Below are positions 7,992 to 17,700 of a DNA stretch of 64,000 nucleotides, piece after piece. Under the pieces are notes generated by a model that worked only from the letters and a program-made list of their open reading frames with translations, had not been told where the DNA came from and did no database searches. The stretch comes from an uncultured Prevotellaceae bacterium (GTDB lineage: Bacteria; Bacteroidota; Bacteroidia; Bacteroidales; Bacteroidaceae): the NCBI GenBank assembly GCA_900316285.1, contig ONCG01000006.1:1-64000 (forward strand). Reading direction: 5' to 3'. The position numbers were made by a program, and so were the translations under genes. Every line of letters begins with the position of its first letter. The stretch's first letter is position 1.

Positions 7992-8621
7992 ATGCATATA
8001 GCAGTAGCAGGAAACATCGGGAGCGGAAAGACGACGCTCACTAATATGCTCGCCCGCCATTACGGGTGGGAGCCGCGCTTCGAGGCTGTGGAGTTCAATC
8101 CATACCTCGAGGACTACTATGCCGACATCCCGCGTTGGTCGTTTGCGCTGGAGGTGTACTTCTTGAAGCAGCGGTTCCGCGACCTCCTCGACATAGCGCG
8201 TGCCGACCACACCATCATCCAGGACCGCTCCATCTTTGAGGGCGTGTACGTGTTCACCGCGAACAATCACGCGATGGGAAACCTCGACGACCGCGACTTC
8301 GAGACCTACATGGAGCTCTTCGAGTCGATGCTCTACATCGTGCGCCATCCTGACCTGATGATCTACCTGCGTGCCTCCGTGCCACATCTGGTGGCAAACA
8401 TCCAGAAGCGTGGCCGCGACTACGAGCAAACCATCCCCATCGACTACCTCGCCAACCTCAACGAGCGCTACGATGACTTCATCTTCAATAAGTATCGTGG
8501 CCGCGTGCTCGTCGTCGATGCCGACCCACTAGACTTCCAGAACAATCCCCGCGACTTCGCCGGCATCATCGATAAGATAGATAGTACGCTGTTCGGACTG
8601 TTCTCTAGCCCCCTAATATAG
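7992..8621 (+). CDS. Deoxynucleoside kinase, copy 1
   Basis: A 209-residue dNK-family kinase (deoxyadenosine/deoxycytidine/deoxyguanosine type) that phosphorylates deoxynucleosides for nucleotide salvage in the cytoplasm. The P-loop GNIGSGKT is at residues 7-14; the DRS motif (QDRSIFEG) and the Arg-rich lid (IQKRGRDYEQ) are present. A second copy with the same architecture follows at 8775. The two copies differ in the probable specificity region (EFNPYLEDYYAD and DNNPYLADFYAD), so they may form a pair with different substrates, as in lactobacilli; that is inference. The last residues SSPLI and the stop codon come from the palindromic repeat that begins at about 8606; copy 2 ends FGLFPMEG instead. 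Confidence 0.92.
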   Translation: MHIAVAGNIGSGKTTLTNMLARHYGWEPRFEAVEFNPYLEDYYADIPRWSFALEVYFLKQRFRDLLDIARADHTIIQDRSIFEGVYVFTANNHAMGNLDDRDFETYMELFESMLYIVRHPDLMIYLRASVPHLVANIQKRGRDYEQTIPIDYLANLNERYDDFIFNKYRGRVLVVDADPLDFQNNPRDFAGIIDKIDSTLFGLFSSPLI

Positions 8622-8766
8622 GGGGATGGGGGTCTTGAGTAATCTCATCCCCCTCGAAGCCAATATTGAAATAGAGTTAGTTAACATATAGTATCACGAG
8701 ACCCCCATCCCCCTACATTAGGGGGCGAAGGCAATCACGAGACCCCCATCCCCCTATGTTAGGGGA
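8606..8766. repeat. REPIN-like palindromic repeat, class D, copy 2
   Basis: Same layout as 7824-7985: a left hairpin unit (CCCCCTAATATAGGGGG), a spacer with related sequence (GTTAGTTAACATA), and two inverted right units. The left end lies inside the coding end of the first kinase. Right units here read CCCCCATCCCCCTA rather than CCCCCAACCCCCTA, so the two copies have diverged. Confidence 0.85.
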
Positions 8767-8774
8767 CAACAATT

Positions 8775-9398
8775 ATGCATATAGCCATAGCAGGAAACAT
8801 CGGAAGCGGCAAGACCACGCTCACGCGACTGCTTGCCAAGCGTTACGGCTGGACCCCGCGGTTCGAGCCCGTCGACAACAACCCTTATCTCGCCGACTTC
8901 TATGCCGACATGAAGCGGTGGGCGTTCAACACGCAGATCTACTTCCTGAACAAGCGATTCAAGGAAGTTGTTGAGATTTCGCAGTCGTCGGAGACCATCA
9001 TTCAGGATCGCACCATCTTCGAGGATGCCCGCATCTTCGCACCGAACCTGCATGCGCAAGGCATGATGTCAGATCGCGACTTCGAGAACTACACCGACCT
9101 CTTTGAGTTGATGATCTCGCTGGTGAAGTTGCCCGACCTGATGATCTACATCCGCTCCACCATTCCCACGTTGGTGGCACAGATTCAGAAGCGCGGACGC
9201 GAGTATGAGCAAGGCATCCGCATCGACTACTTGGAAGGACTGGGCCGCCGCTACGAGGAGTGGATCAGCACTTACAAGGGCAATCTCATCATCGTCGACG
9301 GTGACACGGTGAAGTTTGGCGAATCGGCCGAAGACCTGCAGAAGGTCACCGACATGATCGATGCGAAGCTCTTCGGTCTGTTCCCGATGGAAGGGTAG
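8775..9398 (+). CDS. Deoxynucleoside kinase, copy 2
   Basis: A 207-residue paralogue of the kinase at 7992, with the same P-loop GNIGSGKT (7-14), QDRTIFED and lid IQKRGREYEQ. It should phosphorylate a purine or pyrimidine deoxynucleoside in salvage. Both start MHIA(V/I)AGNIGSGKT after a near-identical repeat, which points to tandem duplication, but the proteins have diverged enough to suggest different roles. The C-terminus (FGLFPMEG) ends without repeat-derived residues. No palindromic repeat of class D follows this copy; instead an AT-rich TTAATTGATAATTGACAATT stretch comes directly after the stop. Confidence 0.92.
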   Translation: MHIAIAGNIGSGKTTLTRLLAKRYGWTPRFEPVDNNPYLADFYADMKRWAFNTQIYFLNKRFKEVVEISQSSETIIQDRTIFEDARIFAPNLHAQGMMSDRDFENYTDLFELMISLVKLPDLMIYIRSTIPTLVAQIQKRGREYEQGIRIDYLEGLGRRYEEWISTYKGNLIIVDGDTVKFGESAEDLQKVTDMIDAKLFGLFPMEG

Positions 9399-9660
9399 TT
9401 TTTAATTGATAATTGACAATTGCTGTTCAACTTTCGCAAGTCGAAGGAATAAAGGGTATAAAGGGGGAGAAAAGGGCATAAAAGGGACAATAGTCCAGCC
9501 TCTCCCCCCCTCAATAGGACAAAGCATTCGTCCCTTTTAATCCCTTTCACTCCCCTTTAAGCCCTTTAAGCCCTTAGGAAGTGGAGCTTGCGAAACTTCA
9601 GTAATTGCTGTTTAGCACGGGTTGTGACAATATCATGCGGGTTTCCAAATGATGCTCTAC

Positions 9661-9949
9661 AACGGTCACAGGTCACAGGTGTGACCATGTATCCTTTCTG
9701 TCAAGCGGAAGTACAAAAAGGCAGTAAATACTTGATAATCAATATTTTAACTATGTGTTACTATTTTCCTTATCATTTTGTATTCAAATAGTGTGACCAT
9801 TTGGATTTGACATTTTGATTAAAATATTTGCTGTTTTATGACAAATAGTAAAGCAAACCAATCTCTTGCTTACATTCTGCATTTTTGGTTCTCATCCCCC
9901 CCCTTGTGGCCGAAAGGTAACATGGTCACACCTGTGACCTGTGACCGTT
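9661..9949. repeat. Large inverted repeat, class F
   Basis: A 30-base arm at 9661-9690 is perfectly complementary to 9920-9949. Each arm contains its own palindrome (GGTCAC-AGGT-GTGACC). Outside the arms AAACTTCAGT (9594-9603) and ACTGAAGTTT (9977-9986) are also complementary. The 229-base interior is AT-rich and codes for nothing convincing. It may be a non-autonomous mobile element or a paired-REP structure. Confidence 0.8.
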
Positions 9950-10211
9950 TTGGGGGACGCGAAGGAAGTTTAGAATAACTGAAGTTTAGGGAGTTCTTTC
10001 TCCGCTACACTACGAAAGCGGCAAGCCGAGCGTTTAGCACAGCTGTGACAATTGTGACAATTCGGACAATCATTTTTGCACACCTTTAGCGAACAAACGA
10101 GGGGTGGGAAGATGATGAGAAAAAATAATGATAGAAGAATAATGGTATAGTAGTATATATTAATAATGTATTATACCATTATTTATTTTAAGTAATGATA
10201 TACTTTTTGAT

Positions 10212-10322
10212 ATGTAGGGACGCGGCGTGCCGCGTTACTGGAGCAACTAGGCAAACAATGCTTTGCGCTTATAGTTAATTTGCTTTCCTTCACCAGTAAC
10301 GCGGCACGCCGCGTCCCTACAT
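10212..10322. repeat. REPIN-like palindromic repeat, class A, copy 1
   Basis: Arms of 30 bases (10212-10241 and 10293-10322) are perfect complements beginning ATGTAGGGACGC. Each arm contains a hairpin ACGCGGC-GT-GCCGCGT, so the element is two inverted hairpins around a 51-base spacer. A second copy is at 52828-52942. Confidence 0.88.
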
Positions 10323-10420
10323 TATCTGTATTCATCCTCTGCTGCTTCTGCGTTTAGAAGGGCGTAAAAAAGTATGTCACAATTGTCACAATTGTCACAA
10401 AGCAATGATTAGGATTGTAT

Positions 10421-10640
10421 GGAGCTATGCTCCGTATGTGAAGGAGCAATGCTCTGTAAGGTCGAGAGCTATGCTTTAGTGGGTCGGGAGCATTGCTTTT
10501 GGACGCTAGGAGCAATGCTTTTGGGCGCTGGGAGCAATGCTTTTGGACGCTAGGAGCATTGCTTTTGGGTGCTGGGAGCATTGCTTTTGGGCTCTGGGAG
10601 CAATGCTTTTGGCACCGGGGAGCTATGCTTTTGGAATTAG
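10421..10640. repeat. Tandem array of ten 22-bp iteron-like units
   Basis: Units begin exactly every 22 bases (10421, 10443, 10465 ... 10619). The conserved part is GGAGCAATGCTTTTGG with a palindromic AGC-A/T-A/T-TGCT core; the last six bases vary (GACGCTA, GGCGCTG, GGTGCTG, GCACCGG). The first three units are the most diverged. The 22-bp spacing is about two helical turns, as in iterons bound by a protein on one face. A related array is at 44990-45325. Confidence 0.88.
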
Positions 10641-10650
10641 GGAAAATGAA

Positions 10651-10684
10651 AACAGCCGAGACCCGTGGTTGGGTCCCGGCTGTT
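10651..10684 (-). terminator. Terminator of the 1216-residue secreted protein gene
   Basis: AACAGCCGAGACCC pairs with GGGTCCCGGCTGTT with one mismatch around loop GTGGTT. On the minus strand it is followed by TTTCATTTTCCC. It lies 40 bases after the stop codon at 10725. Confidence 0.75.
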
Positions 10685-10724
10685 GGGAGTTTATTCCGAA
10701 TGGTTCGGAATGTGGTGAATGAAC

Positions 10725-13700
10725 TTACTTCACCATGATCTTCTTGGCCTTGCCGTTGACAACGACAATGTTCATACCCTTCTGGAGAGCGTTCATGCGG
10801 CGACCATCGATGCTGTAGATAGCTTCGATCTTGCCAGCCTGCTCGGTCTCGCGGATACCAGTGGTGGACTCGTGCTTACTCTCTGTGCCGAGGTACTCCA
10901 GGCGCCAGTTGGTGAACGGTACCCAGTCGTTAGCCTTGCCAGTGAGGTTGCAAGCACCGAGGCGCAGTTTGCCATCGCTGCCTACATAGCAGTAGAGCTC
11001 ATTGTCGTAGAACTTACCCTCACAACGATCGTAGAATGCGAGGCGGTTGTTCGGGAAGTAGTAGATCTCGTCGACACCAACAGTGCTGATGGAGTCGTGA
11101 ATCTCAGTCCAAGTGCCGTCGTAGCCGTTAGCGAAGTACTCCTGAGCCTCATCGTCCCAATCCTCAGTACCAATGAGGATCCAAGGCTTGAAGGCAACAG
11201 AGTCGCCGTTAGCATACATCTTAGCGCGAGCGTCGTACTCAGGAACGTCGGTCTTAGCTTCCTCGTTGAGGATGTCGAGCAAGCCCTTCTTCTCAGCATA
11301 GCCATACTGCCAGATCTTGGTATCTGTACCAGTACCCTCCTGACGATAGAGACCCTGCAGCATTACGTGGTAGGTTCCCTCAGGCATGTCGGTGAGATCC
11401 TGATAGAGGTCGAATGCGCTGTTCCAGCCCTCAGCAACACCGTAGTGGCTGTTCTCGTACTCAGCAGTAGCCTTGCCGTCGACGTTGGTCCAGCCGTTCA
11501 GCGTAGCAGCGCTGCCGTTGTCGTACTTCGGGTTGGTGATGATGTCGGTCATGTCGATGGGGTTGTCATCGCTGGCACCCGTTACATCCGGCATGTTCAG
11601 ATTCTTGATGGCCTTCTCGATGCGCTCCAGTGTGGCGGGAACATCCTCGTCGTTGATAGCGCCTTCGTCGTAAGCCTTAGCAAGTTCGTCAGAGAGAGCC
11701 TCGGCAGCTTCTACAGCTTCCTTCGTAGCGGTCTCAGCCTTGTCAGCAATCTTCTCGTCGAGGCGTGCGATAGCAGCGTCGAGCGTCTTGTAGAGGTTGA
11801 TGCTGTTGATAGCCTTGTCAACCACGTCGCCGATGCTCTTGTAAGCGTCGAGCAGGGTAGCTACGTCGGGAGCGTTGTCGATGTTGTCGATGCAAGCCTG
11901 CAGCTCAGCCTTGGTGGCTGCTGCCATGTGCTCCTCGAGATATTCGCGATACATGTCAGCTGTCTGCTTAGCGATGGGCTGCATGTCTTCGAGTTCGTTA
12001 CCAATGAATGTGAGAACGAAGTCGTTCCAGATGAGCCATCCGCCAGCGGGGATGTCCTGACCCTTCACACCAACCTTGATGCTGTCGCCGGTAGAGATGA
12101 ACTCGGCAACCATGTCGTAGTTGTTGGTGTTAGCGAAGAGATAGTTAGCACCTGCGCAGTTGTTCGGATAGAGCAGACCGTCAACGTTACCGGTGAAGTT
12201 GTTCGGGGTCTGGTTGTCGATGCTGAAGGTAGCAGGACCCTCATCCCACCATTCCTGGGTGTAGCCAGCCTCATAGATATCGTGGAAGCGATACTGTGAA
12301 GACGAACCATAGAGGAAGGTGTTCACGGTGTTGAGCTTAGGATCGCTGTCGTGCTGCTGCTGGTTGGTAGTAGAACGATACCAGCCCTTGCAGCTCAGAC
12401 GATATGCACCTGCCCACAGTTTCACCTTCTGATAGACGTCGATGATGGCGCCATCGCCACCGCCGTTCCACTGCTCCACAACGAAGCGCTTACCAGAGTT
12501 GTTCTGGAACGGGTTGCCACCGCCGCTTTCGTTCTGGCGGCTTGCTACGGTCCAACCATTGAAGCTTGAGTTGTCCTGAGCGTCGATGAACTTGCTGTTC
12601 ACGAGCTTGTGAGAAACGTCCTCACCGGGTTCGGGAGGTGTGTTGTTGATAGCATCGTCAGCCTTCTGCAGGAACTCGGCGATGAGGGCTTCCATTTCCT
12701 CGTTGTTGAGGCTTGTGTCCTCGTCCCACCACATATCCTGGACGCGCTCGAATATAGCAAGGAAGTCAGTGTCGTAGTGATACTTGACGTCACCTTCAGC
12801 ATTCATGAAGGTTGGGCTTGAGGGATCAACATAGCCCCAAAGCTCTTCATAGAGAGCAACACTCTTCATCAGATCATCATAGGCAGCCTTCACTTCCTCA
12901 TAGACAGCAAGGATCTCTTCCTTCGTAGTGCCAGTCTCAGACTTCTCAAGGGCTGCCTGCAGAGCATCGGCATAAGGAGCATAGAAGTGCTTGCCTTCAA
13001 TCTTCTCCTGCCAGCCGTCGGTGTAGAGCTTAGCCAGGATGCGATAGTCGGTCTCGGCGCTTCCGTAGTAGGTCATCGTGAAGTCGCGCCAGCATGTCCA
13101 GTGGTCGCCAGTGGTGTTGTCGGCAGTGATGCGAACGAGCACCGACTTCGGCTCTTCGAGGAAGAGGAACAGGGTGTTCTTACCGTTGCCGGCATCCATC
13201 CATGTTCTACCAGCCGAACGAACGTTCACCTCGCTGGAGCTGACGGTAGCCAGGTTCATAATCTGGTCGCCGAACTCGAAGGTGGCAACCATGTCGGTAC
13301 GAGTGTAAGCGTCGACGTTGAGGCTGTAGATACCTGCGGGCAGTTCCTTCGTGGTCTGCTCGAAGGTGGGAGCACCACTCTTGTTCCAGAACTCCCAGAT
13401 GTCGCTATCCCATGTGGGCTCCTGCGAATAGGTCCAGCCTTCCAGCGAATGAGCGGTACCGCATTTCGGGTTCACCAGGTACTTGCTACTGACGTCAGCG
13501 GGGTTGAGATAGTTAGCCAGGTTGGCAATCTCTTCCTTCAGAGCCTCGATAGCTGCCTGCACCTCTTCGAGGGTGGCATTCTCGTTGGCGATGAGGGCTT
13601 CTGCATCGGCAGTGTTGATGGCCATGCCCTTCTCCTTAATCTCGTTGATGATGTCAGCGAGGTCGCACTTAGCGGCATAGATCTCATAGTCGGCAGCCAG

Positions 13701-14375
13701 CACGAACTGGAACTGGCAAGCCTCGGGATGGTCGGCATAGACGATGTCGCTGTAGAGACCATACGACAGACCGTCGAGGTTGTTCTGTCCCCACAATGAT
13801 CCGTGCTCAGGCCAGATACCAGCAAACTCACCCTCCACATACAAGTTCTGGAAGGTAGCATAGGTGTCAGGGAGACCCTGAGGAACCTGCAGCGTGTAGG
13901 TGTTGTTGCCCACAGAGGCAATCTGCCATACGCCGCGCTCGTCAAAGTCGGCCTGGTCGGCGAACGAGCAACGATACTTTTCACCGCAAGTGCCGTCCTG
14001 CCAGCGGTCGAGACAGTGACCGCCACCACCTCCGTTCATGTCGGGAGCATAGAGCCAGTACTGTCCGTTGGGCAGCTCGGTGATTTCGTTACCGGCATCG
14101 TCGAGACCGTCGTGGTTCGGACCTGCGAACGAAATCGTCGCACCGTCGTCGCGCTTGTTCTTCAGGATGTACTTCAGGCCCTTCTTGGCACCTACTGACT
14201 GAGTGCCCCAAGCCTCACCCTGACCAAGGTAGAGCTGCGTGCCTACGTTGAGGATGTAGAGCTCAACGTCCGGCTGCAGAGCGGTCGTTTTAGGCTTGGG
14301 TACGTCAATAGCCCAGGCCTCGCTTGTTACGGCTGCCAGAAGCAGAACCGTAAAGAAACGGAAAAGTTGTTTCAT
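10725..14375 (-). CDS. Large multi-module secreted protein with lectin-like and beta-sandwich modules
   Basis: A 1216-residue protein with signal peptide (MKQLFRFFTVLLLAAVTSEAWA). After a possible lectin-like N-terminal domain (LYILNVGTQLYLGQG ... GQYWLYAPD) come helical pairs resembling FIVAR modules (NENATLEEVQAAIEALKEEI) alternating with three beta-sandwich modules. Each of these follows the plan 'NPx, GWT, Q..PxGxYxL..R, W..DF.LTY.G' (starting near VNPKCGTAH, VNSKFIDAQ and TNPKYDNGS), suggestive of carbohydrate binding. The C-terminus (IYSIDGRRMNALQKGMNIVV ... KKIMVK) is nearly the same as that of the divergent gene at 14782 and resembles C-terminal sorting tails of Bacteroidetes surface proteins. 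No catalytic motif is recognised. Glycan binding and cell-surface location are inference. Confidence 0.87.
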   Translation of the reverse strand: MKQLFRFFTVLLLAAVTSEAWAIDVPKPKTTALQPDVELYILNVGTQLYLGQGEAWGTQSVGAKKGLKYILKNKRDDGATISFAGPNHDGLDDAGNEITELPNGQYWLYAPDMNGGGGGHCLDRWQDGTCGEKYRCSFADQADFDERGVWQIASVGNNTYTLQVPQGLPDTYATFQNLYVEGEFAGIWPEHGSLWGQNNLDGLSYGLYSDIVYADHPEACQFQFVLAADYEIYAAKCDLADIINEIKEKGMAINTADAEALIANENATLEEVQAAIEALKEEIANLANYLNPADVSSKYLVNPKCGTAHSLEGWTYSQEPTWDSDIWEFWNKSGAPTFEQTTKELPAGIYSLNVDAYTRTDMVATFEFGDQIMNLATVSSSEVNVRSAGRTWMDAGNGKNTLFLFLEEPKSVLVRITADNTTGDHWTCWRDFTMTYYGSAETDYRILAKLYTDGWQEKIEGKHFYAPYADALQAALEKSETGTTKEEILAVYEEVKAAYDDLMKSVALYEELWGYVDPSSPTFMNAEGDVKYHYDTDFLAIFERVQDMWWDEDTSLNNEEMEALIAEFLQKADDAINNTPPEPGEDVSHKLVNSKFIDAQDNSSFNGWTVASRQNESGGGNPFQNNSGKRFVVEQWNGGGDGAIIDVYQKVKLWAGAYRLSCKGWYRSTTNQQQHDSDPKLNTVNTFLYGSSSQYRFHDIYEAGYTQEWWDEGPATFSIDNQTPNNFTGNVDGLLYPNNCAGANYLFANTNNYDMVAEFISTGDSIKVGVKGQDIPAGGWLIWNDFVLTFIGNELEDMQPIAKQTADMYREYLEEHMAAATKAELQACIDNIDNAPDVATLLDAYKSIGDVVDKAINSINLYKTLDAAIARLDEKIADKAETATKEAVEAAEALSDELAKAYDEGAINDEDVPATLERIEKAIKNLNMPDVTGASDDNPIDMTDIITNPKYDNGSAATLNGWTNVDGKATAEYENSHYGVAEGWNSAFDLYQDLTDMPEGTYHVMLQGLYRQEGTGTDTKIWQYGYAEKKGLLDILNEEAKTDVPEYDARAKMYANGDSVAFKPWILIGTEDWDDEAQEYFANGYDGTWTEIHDSISTVGVDEIYYFPNNRLAFYDRCEGKFYDNELYCYVGSDGKLRLGACNLTGKANDWVPFTNWRLEYLGTESKHESTTGIRETEQAGKIEAIYSIDGRRMNALQKGMNIVVVNGKAKKIMVK

Positions 14376-14503
14376 AAGCTTTTGTTTTTAGGTTTGTTAG
14401 ACAATAAAATTGATTAAATAAAGTAATTCTCACATCTGATCACTACAGACCACAAGGGCCTGCAAATAGTCATGGTTAGGTAGTTCGCACGACATTCAGG
14501 CTG

Positions 14504-14534
14504 CAAACATACGAAAAATATTTGAATTACACAA
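14504..14534 (-). promoter_or_regulatory. Promoter of the 1216-residue protein gene
   Basis: On the minus strand TTG (14534-14532), 20 bases and TATGTTTG (14511-14504). The leader is about 130 bases, longer than most here. Confidence 0.65.
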
Positions 14535-14691
14535 TAAATTATAAGGTTTTTATTAAAAATTTAACTAAAAAGGAAGATAATCGCTCGCAGCAAGATAGGA
14601 GCTTGCATGCGTAAAACGGCAAGAAAACATCTCTTGAAGCGGTCGTCTTCTACACCTTTTTGAAAATAATGGTCTTAAAAAGCAGCAAAAA

Positions 14692-14723
14692 TTTGGGAGT
14701 TTCAGAAAAAAAAACTACCTTTG
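14692..14723 (+). promoter_or_regulatory. Promoter of the 1067-residue protein gene
   Basis: TTTG (14692-14695), 20 bases and TACCTTTG (14716-14723) match the consensus, 58 bases before the ATG at 14782. Confidence 0.8.
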
Positions 14724-14781
14724 CAGCCAAATGTTTTATATTATTTAATCTTTTTACTAACTAATCAAAAAAATTCAACTT

Positions 14782-17700
14782 ATGAAGAAGTTTCTACTTT
14801 TTGCTCTTGTAGCCATGATCGGCATGCCGGTTCTGGCGCAAGATGAAGTGGGCGATGACGTGACAAAGTATGTCATCAACGCTGGTTTTGACGAGGACCT
14901 CACTTTCCAGAAGGACGGAAAGATGAAGGACGCCGTCAGTACAGACAGGGAAGCTGGTGGTAATAATAGCCGTAGCTGGGCCTACATTGCTGCTGACAGT
15001 ACTGTCTATGCACGTCCGAAAGCCACCACCAGTCAGAGCCGTCCTGACGGCCGCAAGATGGAGGCCGTAAACGGCTTCAAGGGTCGCGTGCAGGGCTGGA
15101 CAATGGAGTCGAATGCACCTTTCCCCCAGTGTGAATGGACGTATTTCGGTACGGTGCCTTACGACCTTGCTTCGCAGGCAGTACCCATTGCCGACGACGG
15201 AACCACTTATCTTGAGGTTCCCGCCCGTCCTACCGAGTTCGACGGTGGCGAAGGTTTCGTCTACCTGCGTGCTGGCTGGACCAATAGTGCTATCTACAAG
15301 CAGGTGGTGAATTTGCCGTGTGCAAAGTATCGTCTGGAGTATTGGACCATCAACATCAATCCCAATACATCGGCTGTGGCTGAGGACCTGACCAAGATTG
15401 TATGCCGCAACGAAGAATTTAAGGATGAGGAAGGCACCGGCCTGAATGCTCAGGTGTGGACGAAGCACGAGTTTGAGTTCACCCCCACCACCGAGTTCAC
15501 GATGCAGTTCGGCTACCAGGCAGCCAACGCCGGTTCTGGCGGTCAGCCCATCGTAGCTCTCGACGGTATCAAGCTCTACAAGATTGGTGAAGCTGATGCT
15601 GTTGAACTGTTCCAGTCCGACTGCTACTACCTGATGGACCAGTTTGAGGCTCTGCAGGGCGAGATGTCCGACTATCAGGGTCTGTATGGTGAGATGGAGG
15701 ACGTGAAGAACGAACTTTACGGTATGATCAATGAGGACGTGGAAGAGCTGAAGGCTGCTCTGGAGGCTATCAAGGCCGCTATTGCTAAGTATCAGCAGGT
15801 TCAGAAGGATGTTGTCACGCTCGACGAACTCATTGCCAAGGCTGAGACGCTGGTCTACAGCACCGACTATCCCGGCAAGGAGGCTCTGAGCGATGCTATC
15901 GACAAGTATTCGGCTGTGCTCGACGAGGGTGGTGCTGACGCTATCGCAGCTGCCATCGAGGGCATGAACCAGGCTATTAAGGAGTACTATGCAAGCCAGG
16001 TGGCTACACGCGACGATCCCGCCGACTACACGTTCTACATCCAGAACCCGTGGTTCGTAGGTGCGAAGGGTGAGCCCACGCTGAATGCCGACGGCACTTA
16101 CACCTTCCCCAACGAGTTCGACGAGGAGAAGCCTTACACCGTAGGTAGCGCTCCGTTCGACGGCACCAGCGAAGGTTGGTACATGGGCGAGGGCGGTGGC
16201 GACCAGCGTCTGAACTGGCGTCAGGGCCGTACCTGCTGGAATGCATGGAACAACAACTTCAACACCGTGAGCATCGCACAGGATATCACTGGCCTGCCCA
16301 ACGGACTCTACAAGGTTGCTGCCGACCTGATCACTCAGAGCGGTATGGCTACCGACCAGCACACCTTCGCTAAGAGCTCGCTGCAGAGCGCTGTCTCGAA
16401 CCCGCTTGCCGATGGTCTGTGGGATGAAGGTGAGATGGGTACTTGGACCACGCTGACCACTGAGCAGTGGGTGATCGTTGCCGACGGCAAGCTCACCATC
16501 GGTGCTCTGGGTACTGGTGCTGCTGACACGGGTGCTGCAGGCTGGTTCTGCGCTACCAACTTCAAGCTGTTCTACTTCGGTGAGGCTACTGCTGAGGAGA
16601 TTGCTGAGGCTACCGCTGCTCGCGTTGCTGAGGTGAAGGCATTGGTTGACGGTATGCACTTCGCTGCCGACAAGGCCAAGGCTGAGGAAATTCTCTTCAA
16701 CTATGACATCGCAAAGGATCTCGAGATGCTCAACGAGGCTGCCACACTGGCTGAGACCTCTGAGGGTAAGTACAATGAGATCATGGCCGAGGGTAAGACC
16801 ATCCCGACCGTTGAGGCTGGTCTGGCCGACGGTTCATACGGTGAGGCTGCTGCTATCGCTCGTTTCGCTCTCGACTATGTGAAGGACTACATCGCCAGCA
16901 ACGAGGCTACCTACGAGGCAGTCGACGCTAAGCTCGATGAGGCTAAGAACTACATCAACACCTACGTGCCCGTCTTCATGGAGGCTGCTGAATTCCTGGC
17001 AGGCGCTCAGTCGCAGGCTGTGAAGAACGCTCTCGGCACTACCATGAACGATCAGAAGGCTATCCTCCTGAGCGAGATGAAGGACAAGGCTACTGTTGAC
17101 GCTTTCGTGGAAGAGCTGAAGACCATGCTCTACAACGTGAAGAAGCAGGAGACCTATGACACTGATCCCGACGGAACCGACTACACGTCGTTCATCCAGA
17201 ACCCGAAGGCAGAGTCCACAACGGGTTGGGATATCGACAAGGGTACCGGTAACGGTCCTACCAACGGTGGTGAGTACTTTGACTCGAACGACAGCGGTCA
17301 CCGCTACTTCGACTCCTATAATGCTGCTGACAGCGTGCTCAACTTCTACGGCGAGCAGGTAGTACTTGGTGTGCCCAATGGTACTTATACCGTAGGTGCT
17401 GCCGTACGTACCAGCGCTCCTGGCGCCTTCATCTTCGCAGGCAACTGCGGTGAGGCTAAGGCCGACACGCTTTGGAAGGAGATTCCGATGCAGACCTACA
17501 CCTATCTCGATGACGAGACTGGTGAGGAAAAGACCGACAAGGCCACTAACAAGTGGGGTGCTATCTGGGAGAATGCTTGCGAGCGCTTCGAGACTATGAC
17601 CGACAGCGATCCCGACTACTTCTACATCCAGGGTATCGTGAACGCCAACGGTGGTAACGGCTTCGGCTGGCAGTATCTCGAAATCACGGGCGTTGAGGTG

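Larger units (their letters stand above)
9399..10650. other. Gene-free, repeat-dense region
   Basis: I see no convincing gene here. The stretch holds, in order: a purine-rich AAAGGG/CCCTTT region (9440-9575); a 30-bp inverted repeat with arms at 9661 and 9920; an AT-rich core; repeated TGTGACAATT words (10045-10065) whose complement recurs at 10376-10400; a 12-bp inverted repeat AATAATGGTATA (10138-10149 and 10172-10183); a REPIN-like element (10212-10322); and ten 22-bp units (10421-10640). A 67-codon frame at 9588-9791 overlaps one repeat arm and lacks any ribosome site or family resemblance. Confidence 0.8.
14376..14781. other. Divergent promoter region between two large secreted-protein genes
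   Basis: 406 bases without a gene. It holds a minus-strand promoter (14504-14534), a plus-strand promoter (14692-14723), an AT-rich centre and 5' leaders of about 58 bases (plus) and 130 bases (minus). No other structure was noticed. Confidence 0.75.

Noticed and set aside
7824-8766. Class D repeats as insertion-sequence ends
   Set aside because: Between the two copies lies an intact kinase gene and not a transposase, and no target duplications are seen.
9588-9791. 67-codon open frame
   Set aside because: Overlaps an inverted-repeat arm, has no ribosome site, and the product looks random.
10421-10640. Possible CRISPR array
   Set aside because: Units are 22 bp with no separate unique spacers of 30-40 bases; variation is confined to the last six bases of each unit, and no cas gene is nearby.
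14794-16659. Long open frame on the minus strand (621 codons)
   Set aside because: It lies exactly opposite the signal-peptide protein at 14782 and arises from codon bias of that gene; no signal, motif or promoter supports it.
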